Assembly (NCBI GenBank): GCA_903930095.1
Contig: CAIYXE010000302.1
Span: 1-6,840, forward strand
Source of the DNA: an uncultured Hyphomicrobiales bacterium
GTDB lineage: Bacteria; Pseudomonadota; Alphaproteobacteria; Rhizobiales; Aestuariivirgaceae
DNA length: 6,840 bases
Direction of reading: 5' to 3'
The stretch's first letter is position 1; each line of letters starts with the position of its first letter. The notes beneath the pieces were generated by a model that was given only the letters and a program-made list of their open reading frames with translations, had not been told where the DNA came from and made no database searches. The translations under genes were made by a program, and so were the position numbers. Of the stretch, positions 1 through 6,057 are shown one piece after another.

Positions 1-219
1 GATGATCGACGACACATGATCGTCCTTCATCTGAGACCTGGAATCCCGCACGGGAGATTCGAGCCGGTTATTGTCAAGAATTCCTTCGGTTCGCGCGATC
101 ACCTCGGTTTTGTCACCGATACGACGTGTCGACACGACGATTGCATCACTGCCCATAGCCTCCCTGGCCATGGTGAGCGCTTGCCGGATATCGTTACCGA
201 TGAATGTCTGTGTTTTCAT
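1..219 (-). CDS. flhF: FlhF, polar flagellar placement GTPase (N-terminal 73 residues only)
   Basis: The reading frame opens with ATG at 219-217 and stays open to the left edge, giving 73 codons with no stop, so the gene continues outside the window. The start reads MKTQTFIGNDIRQALTMARE, followed by GSDAIVVSTRRIGDKTEVIA. This matches the N-terminal (B) region of FlhF: a short beta strand, a helix with an R-Q-A core, then the 'G-DA-I-S-RR--G--E-' pattern. From residue about 48 it enters a polar stretch, as expected for the linker before the NG GTPase domain, which is not visible here. FlhF is an SRP-family GTPase that recruits early basal-body parts to the cell pole and sets flagellar position and number, usually opposed by FlhG/FleN. 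It lies 62 bases after flhA with its own Shine-Dalgarno, consistent with the flhA-flhF order of polar flagellates. Identification rests on the N-terminal pattern plus synteny. Confidence 0.9.
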   Translation of the reverse strand, partial: MKTQTFIGNDIRQALTMAREAMGSDAIVVSTRRIGDKTEVIARTEGILDNNRLESPVRDSRSQMKDDHVSSII

Positions 220-281
220 TTTTTTGACCTCAGTGCTCGTGCACAGGCTGTTGCCAACTTCAGTGCTGTTTCCATCAACGA
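220..281. other. flhA-flhF intergenic gap with an imperfect 10-base direct repeat
   Basis: This is the largest gap between genes in the window. On the plus strand TCAGTGCT occurs at 230-237 and again at 260-267, exactly 30 bases apart. Extended to ten bases, the copies differ at one position (CCTCAGTGCT, CTTCAGTGCT). The copy nearer flhF contains the complement of the flhF Shine-Dalgarno. No stem-loop followed by a T run was seen on the minus strand, so there is no sign of a terminator. Whether the repeat binds anything is unknown. Confidence 0.45.
227..231 (-). promoter_or_regulatory. Ribosome binding site of flhF
   Basis: GAGGT sits seven bases (C plus six A) before the ATG at 219-217. The A-rich spacer is favourable for initiation. 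This supports the chosen flhF start and shows that flhF does not depend on coupling to flhA, whose stop is 62 bases upstream. Confidence 0.75.
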
Positions 282-2378
282 CTATCGGGCATCGTGATTA
301 ATCGCCGCTACGACGTTTATTCTTCTACTGTGGGGCACTTCCCTGTAGGAGAGTACCTTCACACCCGGGACGACAGGCTTTGCAAACCGGTACAACCACA
401 ATCTCAACTCGTCGCTGACCAACAATATCGGCTGACGGTTGCTGTACTCCATTTCCCGGGCAGCTCGCTGCAGATTCTCGAGTAGACGCCCGGACATTCC
501 GGGTTCCATGACTGCAGGGGCTGTCATCCGGTTGCCCCCCAGAAGACCAAGCAATAACTGTTCCAACACGGGATCAAGAGTCAAAACATCTATATCTGCC
601 GTCAAACCAGCCGCGCTTTGGCAGATAACACGCCCCATGGCCACCCTCACCTGCGCGGTAAGCTCGTCGGTATTTTGACTTTTCGCCGCGTTTGCCGCCA
701 AAGCCTCGGCGATTGTCCGCAAGTCCTTGATGGGGACCCCCTCTTCCAGCAGGTTCTGAAGCACCTTCAGTACCGTACTCAAAGGCATTGACTTTGGAAC
801 CAGGTTTTCGACCAGGCGAGGCGCTGACTTTGCGAGAGAATCAAGCAGTTGCTGGGCACCGTCGTGTCCCAACAACTCGTGCAGGTGCTCTTTGACAACC
901 TGAGTCATGTGGGTGGCAATGACCGAGCTGGGATCAACCACCGTGTAGCCCAGGAGCTGTGCGTTGTCACGGTCAGACGCGGGTATCCAGACCGCGTCCA
1001 AGCCGAAGGCCGGCTCTCTGCCCGGGATACCTTCGAGCAGTCCCCTGGCCTCACCCGGGTTGATGGCCATCTCCAGTCCAGGCTCGATGGTACCGGTGGC
1101 AATCGGAACATCATGCAGAGTTATGTTGTAGGCATTCGGGGCAAGCATCAGATTGTCCCGAATATGGATCTGGGGAATCAGAAAACCGCACTCCTGCGAG
1201 AGTTTCTTTCTAAGCCCCTTCATCCGGGCCAGCAACGCGCCTTCGGTAGCGCCGTCGACCAGCGGTATCAAGCGATAGCCCAGATCGAGACCCAGTACCT
1301 CATTGTTTACCACGTCTTCCCAGTCGAGCTCCCGGGGCGGCACGGGCTGCACTACCGAATCTCGCGCCATCTGCTCTGACTGTCTCTGGCTCGCCTCACC
1401 GGACTTGAAGTAGGCAGCTGCTCCAAGCAGTAAAGCAATCAACAAGAAAAGCAGGTTAGGCATACCCGGCACCAGCCCGAGCAAACCGATGATTGCCGCC
1501 GCAACCATGAAGACCTTCGGATTGTTCAGCAACTGGCTGCTGACATCATTGCCCATTTCATCGGAATCGCCCGCCCTGGTTACGATGAGCGCCGCCGCTG
1601 TTGACAGGAGCAGTGCCGGAATCTGGGCAGCAAGACCATCACCTATCATCAGCAGGATGTAATTCTGCGCTGCGGTTCCGGCATCCAGATCATGCTGCAG
1701 CATGCCGATGGCGAACCCTCCGACAATATTGATGAGAAGGATGAGGATGCCGGCAATCGCGTCGCCTTTCACAAACTTGCTGGCACCATCCATGGCTCCA
1801 TAGAAACTGGATTCGCTGGCTATCTCCTTGCGCCGGCTTCTTGCGGTCTCCTGGTTGATCATTCCGGCATTCAGCTCGGCATCGATAGCCATCTGCTTGC
1901 CAGGCATGGCATCCAGTGTGAAGCGAGCGGTGACCTCGGAGATACGCTCTGCACCTTTCGTCACAACGATGAAATTGATGATGACAAGGATCAGGAACAC
2001 GACGAGACCCACACTGTAGTTACCGCCGACGACAAACTCCCCGAATGCAGCCACGATCTTGCCGGCCGCATCCGTACCTGTATGACCCTCCAACAGGACA
2101 ATTCGCGTGGACGCTACATTCAGGGCCAGCCGCAACAAGGTCATGACCAGAAGAACAGTCGGAAAGATCGAGAAATCCAGGGGCTTACGGACGTATACAG
2201 CCGACATGATGACAACGAGCGACATCGTGATGTTGAATGTGAAGAAGAAATCGAGCAAGAAGGCTGGTAACGGAATAACCATCATCATCAACAAAATGAT
2301 GACAAGAAACGGAGCACCCAACGCCGCCATCATCGAGCCGGCTCGCGCGGAGCTTTCCGAAACACCGGGCATCGCCAT
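282..2378 (-). CDS. flhA: FlhA, flagellar type III export gate protein
   Basis: A complete 698-residue FlhA, close to the 692 of E. coli. It is the large subunit of the flagellar type III export apparatus, a nonamer in the inner membrane that couples proton entry to export and binds chaperone-substrate complexes. Residues about 20-330 hold the multi-pass membrane domain, with LRLALNVASTRIVLLEGHTG at 82-101. The FHIPEP-type signature RFTLDAMPGKQMAIDAELNA lies at 152-171. Asp206, in KGDAIAG, aligns with Asp208 of E. coli and Salmonella FlhA, which is needed for export. Arg145, Arg152 and Asp156 align with Arg147, Arg154 and Asp158 of that protein. The cytoplasmic domain follows from about 350 and ends ...RINVVAAINHDAR. 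The first ATG overlaps the flhB stop by one base (TGATG) and has GAGGAG eight bases upstream, so it is preferred over the ATG two codons later. All checked family landmarks are intact. Confidence 0.98.
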   Translation of the reverse strand: MAMPGVSESSARAGSMMAALGAPFLVIILLMMMVIPLPAFLLDFFFTFNITMSLVVIMSAVYVRKPLDFSIFPTVLLVMTLLRLALNVASTRIVLLEGHTGTDAAGKIVAAFGEFVVGGNYSVGLVVFLILVIINFIVVTKGAERISEVTARFTLDAMPGKQMAIDAELNAGMINQETARSRRKEIASESSFYGAMDGASKFVKGDAIAGILILLINIVGGFAIGMLQHDLDAGTAAQNYILLMIGDGLAAQIPALLLSTAAALIVTRAGDSDEMGNDVSSQLLNNPKVFMVAAAIIGLLGLVPGMPNLLFLLIALLLGAAAYFKSGEASQRQSEQMARDSVVQPVPPRELDWEDVVNNEVLGLDLGYRLIPLVDGATEGALLARMKGLRKKLSQECGFLIPQIHIRDNLMLAPNAYNITLHDVPIATGTIEPGLEMAINPGEARGLLEGIPGREPAFGLDAVWIPASDRDNAQLLGYTVVDPSSVIATHMTQVVKEHLHELLGHDGAQQLLDSLAKSAPRLVENLVPKSMPLSTVLKVLQNLLEEGVPIKDLRTIAEALAANAAKSQNTDELTAQVRVAMGRVICQSAAGLTADIDVLTLDPVLEQLLLGLLGGNRMTAPAVMEPGMSGRLLENLQRAAREMEYSNRQPILLVSDELRLWLYRFAKPVVPGVKVLSYREVPHSRRINVVAAINHDAR

Positions 2379-3517
2379 CAGATACGCTCCTCAGGATCCA
2401 TATCCGGCGGTACCTGAAGGTCACGGGGCACCGGAACATCCATACGCTTCTCAGGGCTCGTCTTCTTCAGCTGGTACACGTATGCCAGGACCTGTGCAAC
2501 TGCAAGGAACAACTTCTCCGGTACCTCCTTTTCTATCTCGGTAGAAAAGTAAATGGCGCGCGCAAGTGGAGGCGCAGAGAAAAAGGGAATGCCATGGTCT
2601 TTTGCCCTCTCCCGGATCGTCGCCGCGATCAGATCACGCCCCTTCGCTACTACTATGGGCGCACGTGCCTTTGTCGAATCATACTTGAGGGCTATCGCAT
2701 AGTGCGTCGGGTTGGTAATGATGACATCGGCAGTCGGCAAGGCGTCCAGCATCTTGCGCTGGGACAACTCGCGCTGACGACTCCGGATTGCAGCCTTGAC
2801 CTCCGGCTTTCCTTCGCTCTGCTTGGCTTCATCACGGACTTCCTGGCGCGTCATCATGAGTTCCTGTTTGTGTTTCCACAGTTGGTAAGGAACATCCAGC
2901 AACACGACAACCACCAGGGTAAGACTCAGATACAGGAAAACATCCAGCATCATCTGTGCACTTCGAAACAGTGCGGAACTGACATCCAGCTCCGGGAGCA
3001 TCTTCAGCCGACTGACCATGGAGTACACCAGCACCGCCATGACTGCGGCTACTACAGAGAACTTGCCCAGCGCTTTGACCAGCTCTATCAGGCCGCGCGA
3101 GGAAAAAATGCGACCGAAGCCCTTCAAGGGATCGATTCGCTCCCATTTCGGCCGGATCAGATCCGAACTGAACAACCATCCTCCCAGAATGCCGGATCCA
3201 ACGAGAACAGTAGCGAGAAGCACCAGCACTACCGGCAGCACGGACCGGAACATTGCCACGAAGCTTGCTGCCAACAGCGCGGGCAATTCCTCGCCATTGA
3301 GTAAATCAGCATGCTCGATCAACAAACTATCCTGCAGTGCAGTTTTGAGGCTGGCCACCATGTCACCTCCGGTGAACGCCAGCGAGGCACTCGAGGCAAC
3401 CAGCAACAAAAAGGTCTGCAACTCAACGGATCTGGGAACCTGCCCGCGCTTTCTGGCATCCTCGAGACGCTTCGGTGTGGGTTGTTCTGTGCGTTCCTGA
3501 CTGGTACTTTCAGCCAT
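2378..3517 (-). CDS. flhB: FlhB, export gate substrate-specificity switch protein
   Basis: A complete 379-residue FlhB, close to the 382 of E. coli. It sits on the FliPQR gate in the inner membrane and changes export from rod/hook to filament substrates after self-cleavage. The basic cytoplasmic N-terminus, with EQPTPKRLEDARKRGQVPRS at 11-30, is typical of the family. Four hydrophobic segments lie at about 33-50, 86-113, 148-168 and 187-210. A charged linker at about 214-255 leads to the cleavage motif NPTH at 269-272 (bases 2702-2713), within VIITNPTHYAIALKYD. Asn269-Pro270 falls at the same residue number as in E. coli. The short tail after about 352 is proline- and acid-rich, the part that usually varies. 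The ATG overlaps the fliR stop by one base (TGATG). Only a poor ribosome-binding match (GGGGACGG) precedes it, so translation is probably coupled to fliR. Nothing essential appears to be missing. Confidence 0.98.
   Translation of the reverse strand: MAESTSQERTEQPTPKRLEDARKRGQVPRSVELQTFLLLVASSASLAFTGGDMVASLKTALQDSLLIEHADLLNGEELPALLAASFVAMFRSVLPVVLVLLATVLVGSGILGGWLFSSDLIRPKWERIDPLKGFGRIFSSRGLIELVKALGKFSVVAAVMAVLVYSMVSRLKMLPELDVSSALFRSAQMMLDVFLYLSLTLVVVVLLDVPYQLWKHKQELMMTRQEVRDEAKQSEGKPEVKAAIRSRQRELSQRKMLDALPTADVIITNPTHYAIALKYDSTKARAPIVVAKGRDLIAATIRERAKDHGIPFFSAPPLARAIYFSTEIEKEVPEKLFLAVAQVLAYVYQLKKTSPEKRMDVPVPRDLQVPPDMDPEERI
2387..2392 (-). promoter_or_regulatory. Ribosome binding site of flhA
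   Basis: GAGGAG lies inside the last codons of flhB, eight bases before the ATG at 2378-2376. It selects this ATG rather than the in-frame ATG at 2372-2370, and suggests flhA is translated at a higher rate than pure coupling to flhB would give. Confidence 0.75.
2702..2713 (-). other. flhB: FlhB autocleavage motif NPTH
   Basis: Codons 269-272 of flhB encode Asn-Pro-Thr-His. In FlhB/YscU proteins the chain breaks itself between Asn and Pro by cyclisation of the asparagine, and this permits the switch to late export substrates. The motif and the hydrophobic strand before it (DVIIT) are intact, so the protein is predicted to be cleavage-competent. Confidence 0.9.
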
Positions 3518-4296
3518 CAGTTACCGTCCCCGTAAACAGCGGACAGAAAGTCCATGACATCCATGAAGGTCTGCTCCATTGCCGACATGACCGCCGGCAA
3601 ACTGACCAGTATGAGCAGGAAGCCCCCAAGCATCGACATGGGAAAACCGATGGAGAAGATATTCAACTGCGGAGCTGCTTTGGTCATTACGCCAAAACCG
3701 ATGTTGATAAGCAGGACTCCGATCAGTACCGGAAGGGAAATCAACAGGCCCGTCTCGAACATGTAACCCGAGAAGCTGACAACCTGCATCAGCAGGTCAA
3801 TGTCAAACGAGAGCCCATTGATCGGATACACCGTGAAGCTCTCATGGAGGACCCGAATCAACAGCAAATGGGAATCGGTTGCCAGAAAAACAAGCGTCCC
3901 GAATATCAGGTATATCTGCCCCACTACAGCCGCCTGGATGCCGTTCTGGGGATCTATGCTGGAGGCGAAGCCAAGCCCCATGGCAGTTGCGACGTTCTGT
4001 CCGGCAAGGACTATTCCGGACATGGCAATCTGCAGTACCAGCCCCATTGCAATTCCTATCAACACCTGCTGTATCAGAAGAAACCACCATTCAGCGCCGA
4101 GCACATCAATGCCATCAGAGGCAGGAAGCCCCGGAACCATCACCCAGGTAAGCACGACCGCGAGTGCAATCCTGACGCGCACAGGGATGGTTCTGGCACC
4201 GAAGAATGGGGCGGACAGCAACATGGCGCTCAACCTGACGAAGGGCATAAGCACATTGATCAACAATCTGTAGACATCATCGAGCAGTACCTCCAT
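3517..4296 (-). CDS. fliR: FliR, flagellar export gate membrane protein
   Basis: A complete 259-residue FliR, the single-copy subunit that closes the FliP5-FliQ4-FliR1 export gate in the inner membrane. Long hydrophobic stretches lie at about 8-30, 42-56, 72-100, 124-148, 180-204 and 212-240, giving the usual multi-pass protein. Family landmarks are SAPFFGARTIPVRVRIALAV at 28-47, GLGFASSIDPQNG at 107-119 and APQLNIFSIGFPMSMLGGF at 208-226. The ATG starts three bases after the fliQ stop (TGA-CTC-ATG), in the same frame as fliQ. No Shine-Dalgarno precedes it, so re-initiation after fliQ is likely. GGAGGT overlaps the start codon and codons 2-3, but it faces an out-of-frame ATG rather than fliR's own start. 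The 3' end overlaps flhB by one base. Identity is secure from motifs, length and position. Confidence 0.97.
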   Translation of the reverse strand: MEVLLDDVYRLLINVLMPFVRLSAMLLSAPFFGARTIPVRVRIALAVVLTWVMVPGLPASDGIDVLGAEWWFLLIQQVLIGIAMGLVLQIAMSGIVLAGQNVATAMGLGFASSIDPQNGIQAAVVGQIYLIFGTLVFLATDSHLLLIRVLHESFTVYPINGLSFDIDLLMQVVSFSGYMFETGLLISLPVLIGVLLINIGFGVMTKAAPQLNIFSIGFPMSMLGGFLLILVSLPAVMSAMEQTFMDVMDFLSAVYGDGN

Positions 4297-4299
4297 GAG

Positions 4300-4569
4300 T
4301 CAGTTGATGTACTGCGGAATGCCTAGATACAGATCCTGTGTGTAGCTTATCCACAACTGCAGCATCCAGGGGCCGAACAGTACGAGGGATACCACCAGAG
4401 CGATCAACTTCGGAATAAAACTCAGCGTCTGCTCCTGGATCTGCGTGGCGGCCTGGAAAATACTGATGAGCAACCCGACAGCAAGTGCTGACAGCAAAAG
4501 CGGCGCGGACATGTAAACGATCAGAAGCATTGCCTGGTTGCCAATATCGATCAGCGTATTCTGGTCCAT
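4300..4569 (-). CDS. fliQ: FliQ, flagellar export gate membrane protein
   Basis: A complete 89-residue FliQ, the normal size for this small two-helix inner-membrane protein, present in four copies around the FliP-FliR core of the export gate. Hydrophobic segments lie at about 14-37 and 54-76. Between them is the family's best-conserved stretch, GLLISIFQAATQIQEQTLSF at 32-51, followed by IPK. The N-terminus MDQNTLIDIGNQA fits the family as well. The ATG at 4569-4567 is preceded by AAGGA with eight-base spacing, in the 15-base gap after fliP. The stop is only three bases before the fliR start and in the same frame. Nothing is missing or unusual in the protein. Confidence 0.97.
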   Translation of the reverse strand: MDQNTLIDIGNQAMLLIVYMSAPLLLSALAVGLLISIFQAATQIQEQTLSFIPKLIALVVSLVLFGPWMLQLWISYTQDLYLGIPQYIN

Positions 4570-4577
4570 TGGAGGAA

Positions 4578-4582
4578 TCCTT
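4578..4582 (-). promoter_or_regulatory. Ribosome binding site of fliQ
   Basis: AAGGA lies eight bases before the fliQ ATG, inside the 15-base fliP-fliQ gap. The spacer itself contains TTCCTCC, which resembles the anti-Shine-Dalgarno of 16S rRNA and could pair with purine-rich mRNA. Any effect is speculative. Confidence 0.65.
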
Positions 4583-4584
4583 GC

Positions 4585-5409
4585 TTAAACCATGAAGCTG
4601 CTGGTGAGAGTTCCCAGCACGAGTGACCATCCATCTGCCATGACGAAAAGCATGATCTTGAACGGAAGCGAGATCAGCATGGGGGACAACATCATCATAC
4701 CCATGGACATGAGTACACTTGCGACCACCAGATCAATTACGAGGAAGGGTATGAAGATGATGAACCCGATCTGGAATGCCGTTTTCAGTTCACTCGTCAT
4801 GAAAGCCGGGACCAGCACGACCAGTGGGACATCCTCCGGTGACGCATAACTCTCATCTCCCCGGATCTCCGCGAACAGCTGTATGTCGCTTTCCCGGACT
4901 TGCCCCATCATGAAATCACGGAAAGGACTCACGGCCTGCTCAAAAGCAGGCTCGAAGGCCATCTCGTCATCCATGTAAGGCTTTACTCCACCATTCCAGG
5001 CCTGCTCCAGTACCGGCGACATGATGAAGAATGTCAGGAACAGCGCCAGACCAAGAATCGTCTGGTTTGAAGGCGTCTGCATCAAACCCAATGCCTGCCT
5101 GAGGATTGCCAGCACGACAATGATTCGCGTAAAGGATGTGATGGAAATCAGCAACGCGGGAATGACTGTCAATGCAGTCATTCCCAGCAAGACCTGCAGG
5201 CTGAGACTGTAGTTTTCGCCGCCAAGCTCGTTTGCCGCACTGGTGACGAGAGTCAGCTCATCGTTCGCAGACAAAGCAGGCATCGAGCAAAGACAGGCCG
5301 GAAGGACCAGCATGAGGAGCCATACCCTCCTGCACATAGCCTGGATGCTGATGTCGAAGCAGCGATGGATGAAGCGAAACAGCAGCGCTGGAATAAGGAC
5401 ACACTTCAC
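4585..5409 (-). CDS. fliP: FliP, flagellar export gate membrane protein
   Basis: A complete FliP, 274 residues from the GTG at 5409-5407. FliP makes up five of the ten subunits of the inner-membrane export gate and lines its channel. A signal-peptide-like region (RRVWLLMLVLPACLCSMPAL at 27-46, then SA before Asn49) precedes the mature protein, as in E. coli FliP. Landmarks are SFTRIIVVLAILRQALGLMQ at 92-111, GLALFLTFFIMSPV at 120-133, PAFMTSELKTAFQIGFIIFI at 201-220, and the methionine-rich SMGMMML at 235-241 of the channel gasket loop. The GTG overlaps the fliO stop by four bases (GTGA) and has AAGGAG eight bases upstream. This start gives 24 residues before the signal peptide; an internal ATG at 5337-5335 would give 250 residues, nearer the 245 of E. 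coli, but lacks a good ribosome site. The exact start is uncertain; the identity is not. Confidence 0.97.
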   Translation of the reverse strand: MKCVLIPALLFRFIHRCFDISIQAMCRRVWLLMLVLPACLCSMPALSANDELTLVTSAANELGGENYSLSLQVLLGMTALTVIPALLISITSFTRIIVVLAILRQALGLMQTPSNQTILGLALFLTFFIMSPVLEQAWNGGVKPYMDDEMAFEPAFEQAVSPFRDFMMGQVRESDIQLFAEIRGDESYASPEDVPLVVLVPAFMTSELKTAFQIGFIIFIPFLVIDLVVASVLMSMGMMMLSPMLISLPFKIMLFVMADGWSLVLGTLTSSFMV

Positions 5410-5672
5410 TGCAACTGCTCCTTGGATGCCATCTTCATCATCGTAATGCTGTTTCCAGCCTGGGTCGTGCCAACCACCAGCCGCTCCCCGTCGATCTCGA
5501 GGAGAAAGACACTGGTACGCTGATCAAGGCGAGTACTTTCTACAACCTTCAGTAACTTCCCTTCCGGCGCTGCCAGCATCTTCATTTTCCGCGCCAGGAT
5601 GAGTGAAGCGATGGCAAGAGCCAAGGTCACGACAAGGGAAACAAGAATTTTCCAGTAGTTCTCGAGAATCAC
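5406..5672 (-). CDS. fliO: FliO, flagellar export gate assembly protein
   Basis: A small 88-residue protein at the fliO position between fliN and fliP, shorter than the 121 residues of E. coli FliO. It has one N-terminal membrane helix (about 8-27, ILVSLVVTLALAIASLILAR), a basic stretch (RKMK), and a cytoplasmic part with the family pattern KLLKVVESTRLDQRTSVFLL, then EIDGERLVVGTT. FliO is the least conserved gate protein; it promotes assembly of the FliP ring and is not part of the final gate. The start is GTG, placed directly after the fliN TGA (TGA-GTG) in the same frame, so no earlier start is possible. GATGAG six bases upstream is a one-mismatch ribosome site. The stop overlaps the fliP GTG by four bases. 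The family's periplasmic N-terminal segment is nearly absent, since only about seven residues precede the helix. Position and pattern together make the call firm. Confidence 0.9.
   Translation of the reverse strand: MILENYWKILVSLVVTLALAIASLILARKMKMLAAPEGKLLKVVESTRLDQRTSVFLLEIDGERLVVGTTQAGNSITMMKMASKEQLQ
5418..5423 (-). promoter_or_regulatory. Ribosome binding site of fliP (supports the GTG start)
   Basis: AAGGAG lies within the last codons of fliO, eight bases before the GTG at 5409-5407. It is the main sequence argument for the longer fliP start over the ATG at 5337-5335, which is preceded only by an AGG placed too close. Confidence 0.7.
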
Positions 5673-6026
5673 TCAGGACTCATCTTCAATTTCGGGTCGC
5701 AGCTCAAGCCGGCTGACCTTTACGCCATAGTTCGTGCGCGCTGTTATGGGCTCCCCGTAGGCAACCAGTTTGTTGTTTACATACATTGCAATTTCGTCCA
5801 CGACCTCATCGGAAAGATCGATGAAGGCGCCTCTTTGCAATTTCAGAAGCTGACCCAGCGTGATGTCCACACGACCGATCTCGCAGATCATTTCAATCTT
5901 GATATCGTGGAATCCTCGCAGCGTTGCGATGGCCGCAATCTGCTTGCCCGCAACTGCCGACCCAGGCATGGCAGACCTCGCCATCATCGCTACGTTTGCC
6001 GGCTTCAAGCGTTCGGTATCATCCAT
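5673..6026 (-). CDS. fliN: FliN, flagellar C-ring switch protein
   Basis: A 117-residue FliN, shorter than the 137 of E. coli. It forms the base of the cytoplasmic C-ring with FliM and docks the FliH-FliI export complex. Residues about 38-110 form the SpoA domain: IKIEMICEIGRVDITLGQLL at 42-61, GAFIDL, NNKLVAYGE at 84-92, then YGVKVSRLEL. Residues 1-37 are a short, low-complexity leader without clear counterpart. Two conserved places differ from E. coli. AGEPLD in the centre is replaced by VVDEIA, and the valine patch after 'GE' (Val111-Val113 in E. coli, which binds FliH) is replaced by Pro93-Ile94-Thr95. The ATG at 6026-6024 has the strongest ribosome site in the window. The TGA stop abuts the fliO GTG. 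SpoA domains also occur in FliM, FliY and type III secretion proteins; length and position favour FliN. Confidence 0.93.
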   Translation of the reverse strand: MDDTERLKPANVAMMARSAMPGSAVAGKQIAAIATLRGFHDIKIEMICEIGRVDITLGQLLKLQRGAFIDLSDEVVDEIAMYVNNKLVAYGEPITARTNYGVKVSRLELRPEIEDES

Positions 6027-6032
6027 TACTTA

Positions 6033-6040
6033 CTCCTCCT
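6033..6040 (-). promoter_or_regulatory. Ribosome binding site of fliN
   Basis: AGGAGGAG lies six bases before the fliN ATG, in the 31-base fliM-fliN gap. It is the best Shine-Dalgarno match in the window. FliN is also the most abundant product encoded here, with four-fold or so excess over FliM in known C-rings. Confidence 0.8.
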
Positions 6041-6057
6041 GCCAACCACTGCGGGTA

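Noticed and set aside
241..257. Possible sigma-54 promoter before flhF (TTGGCAACAGCCTGTGC on the minus strand)
   Set aside because: The GG and GC elements are 11 bases apart instead of the required 10, and the flanking bases match the consensus poorly. Sigma-54 control of flagellar operons is common, but this site does not support it.
16..297. Plus-strand 93-codon open frame at the left edge
   Set aside because: It overlaps the 5' end of flhF, which matches the FlhF family and has its own ribosome site; the plus-strand product has no family pattern.
849..1379. Plus-strand 176-codon open frame opposite flhA
   Set aside because: Antisense to the conserved FlhA cytoplasmic domain, with no recognisable motif.
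1692..2270. Plus-strand 192-codon open frame opposite flhA
   Set aside because: Shadow of the FlhA membrane domain; repeated Asp/His/Glu residues mirror Ile/Val/Met codons on the other strand.
2280..2300. CAT triplet run
   Set aside because: It simply encodes consecutive methionines in the first membrane helix of FlhA; not a repeat array.
2594..3304. Plus-strand 236-codon open frame opposite flhB
   Set aside because: Shadow of flhB; low-complexity His/Gln-rich translation, no family pattern, no ribosome site considered convincing.
3475..4326. Plus-strand 283-codon open frame covering all of fliR
   Set aside because: It is antisense to a fully conserved fliR, its product is rich in His, Gln and Asp with no recognisable motif, and it has the look of a complement of hydrophobic codons. 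The same holds for shorter plus-strand frames.
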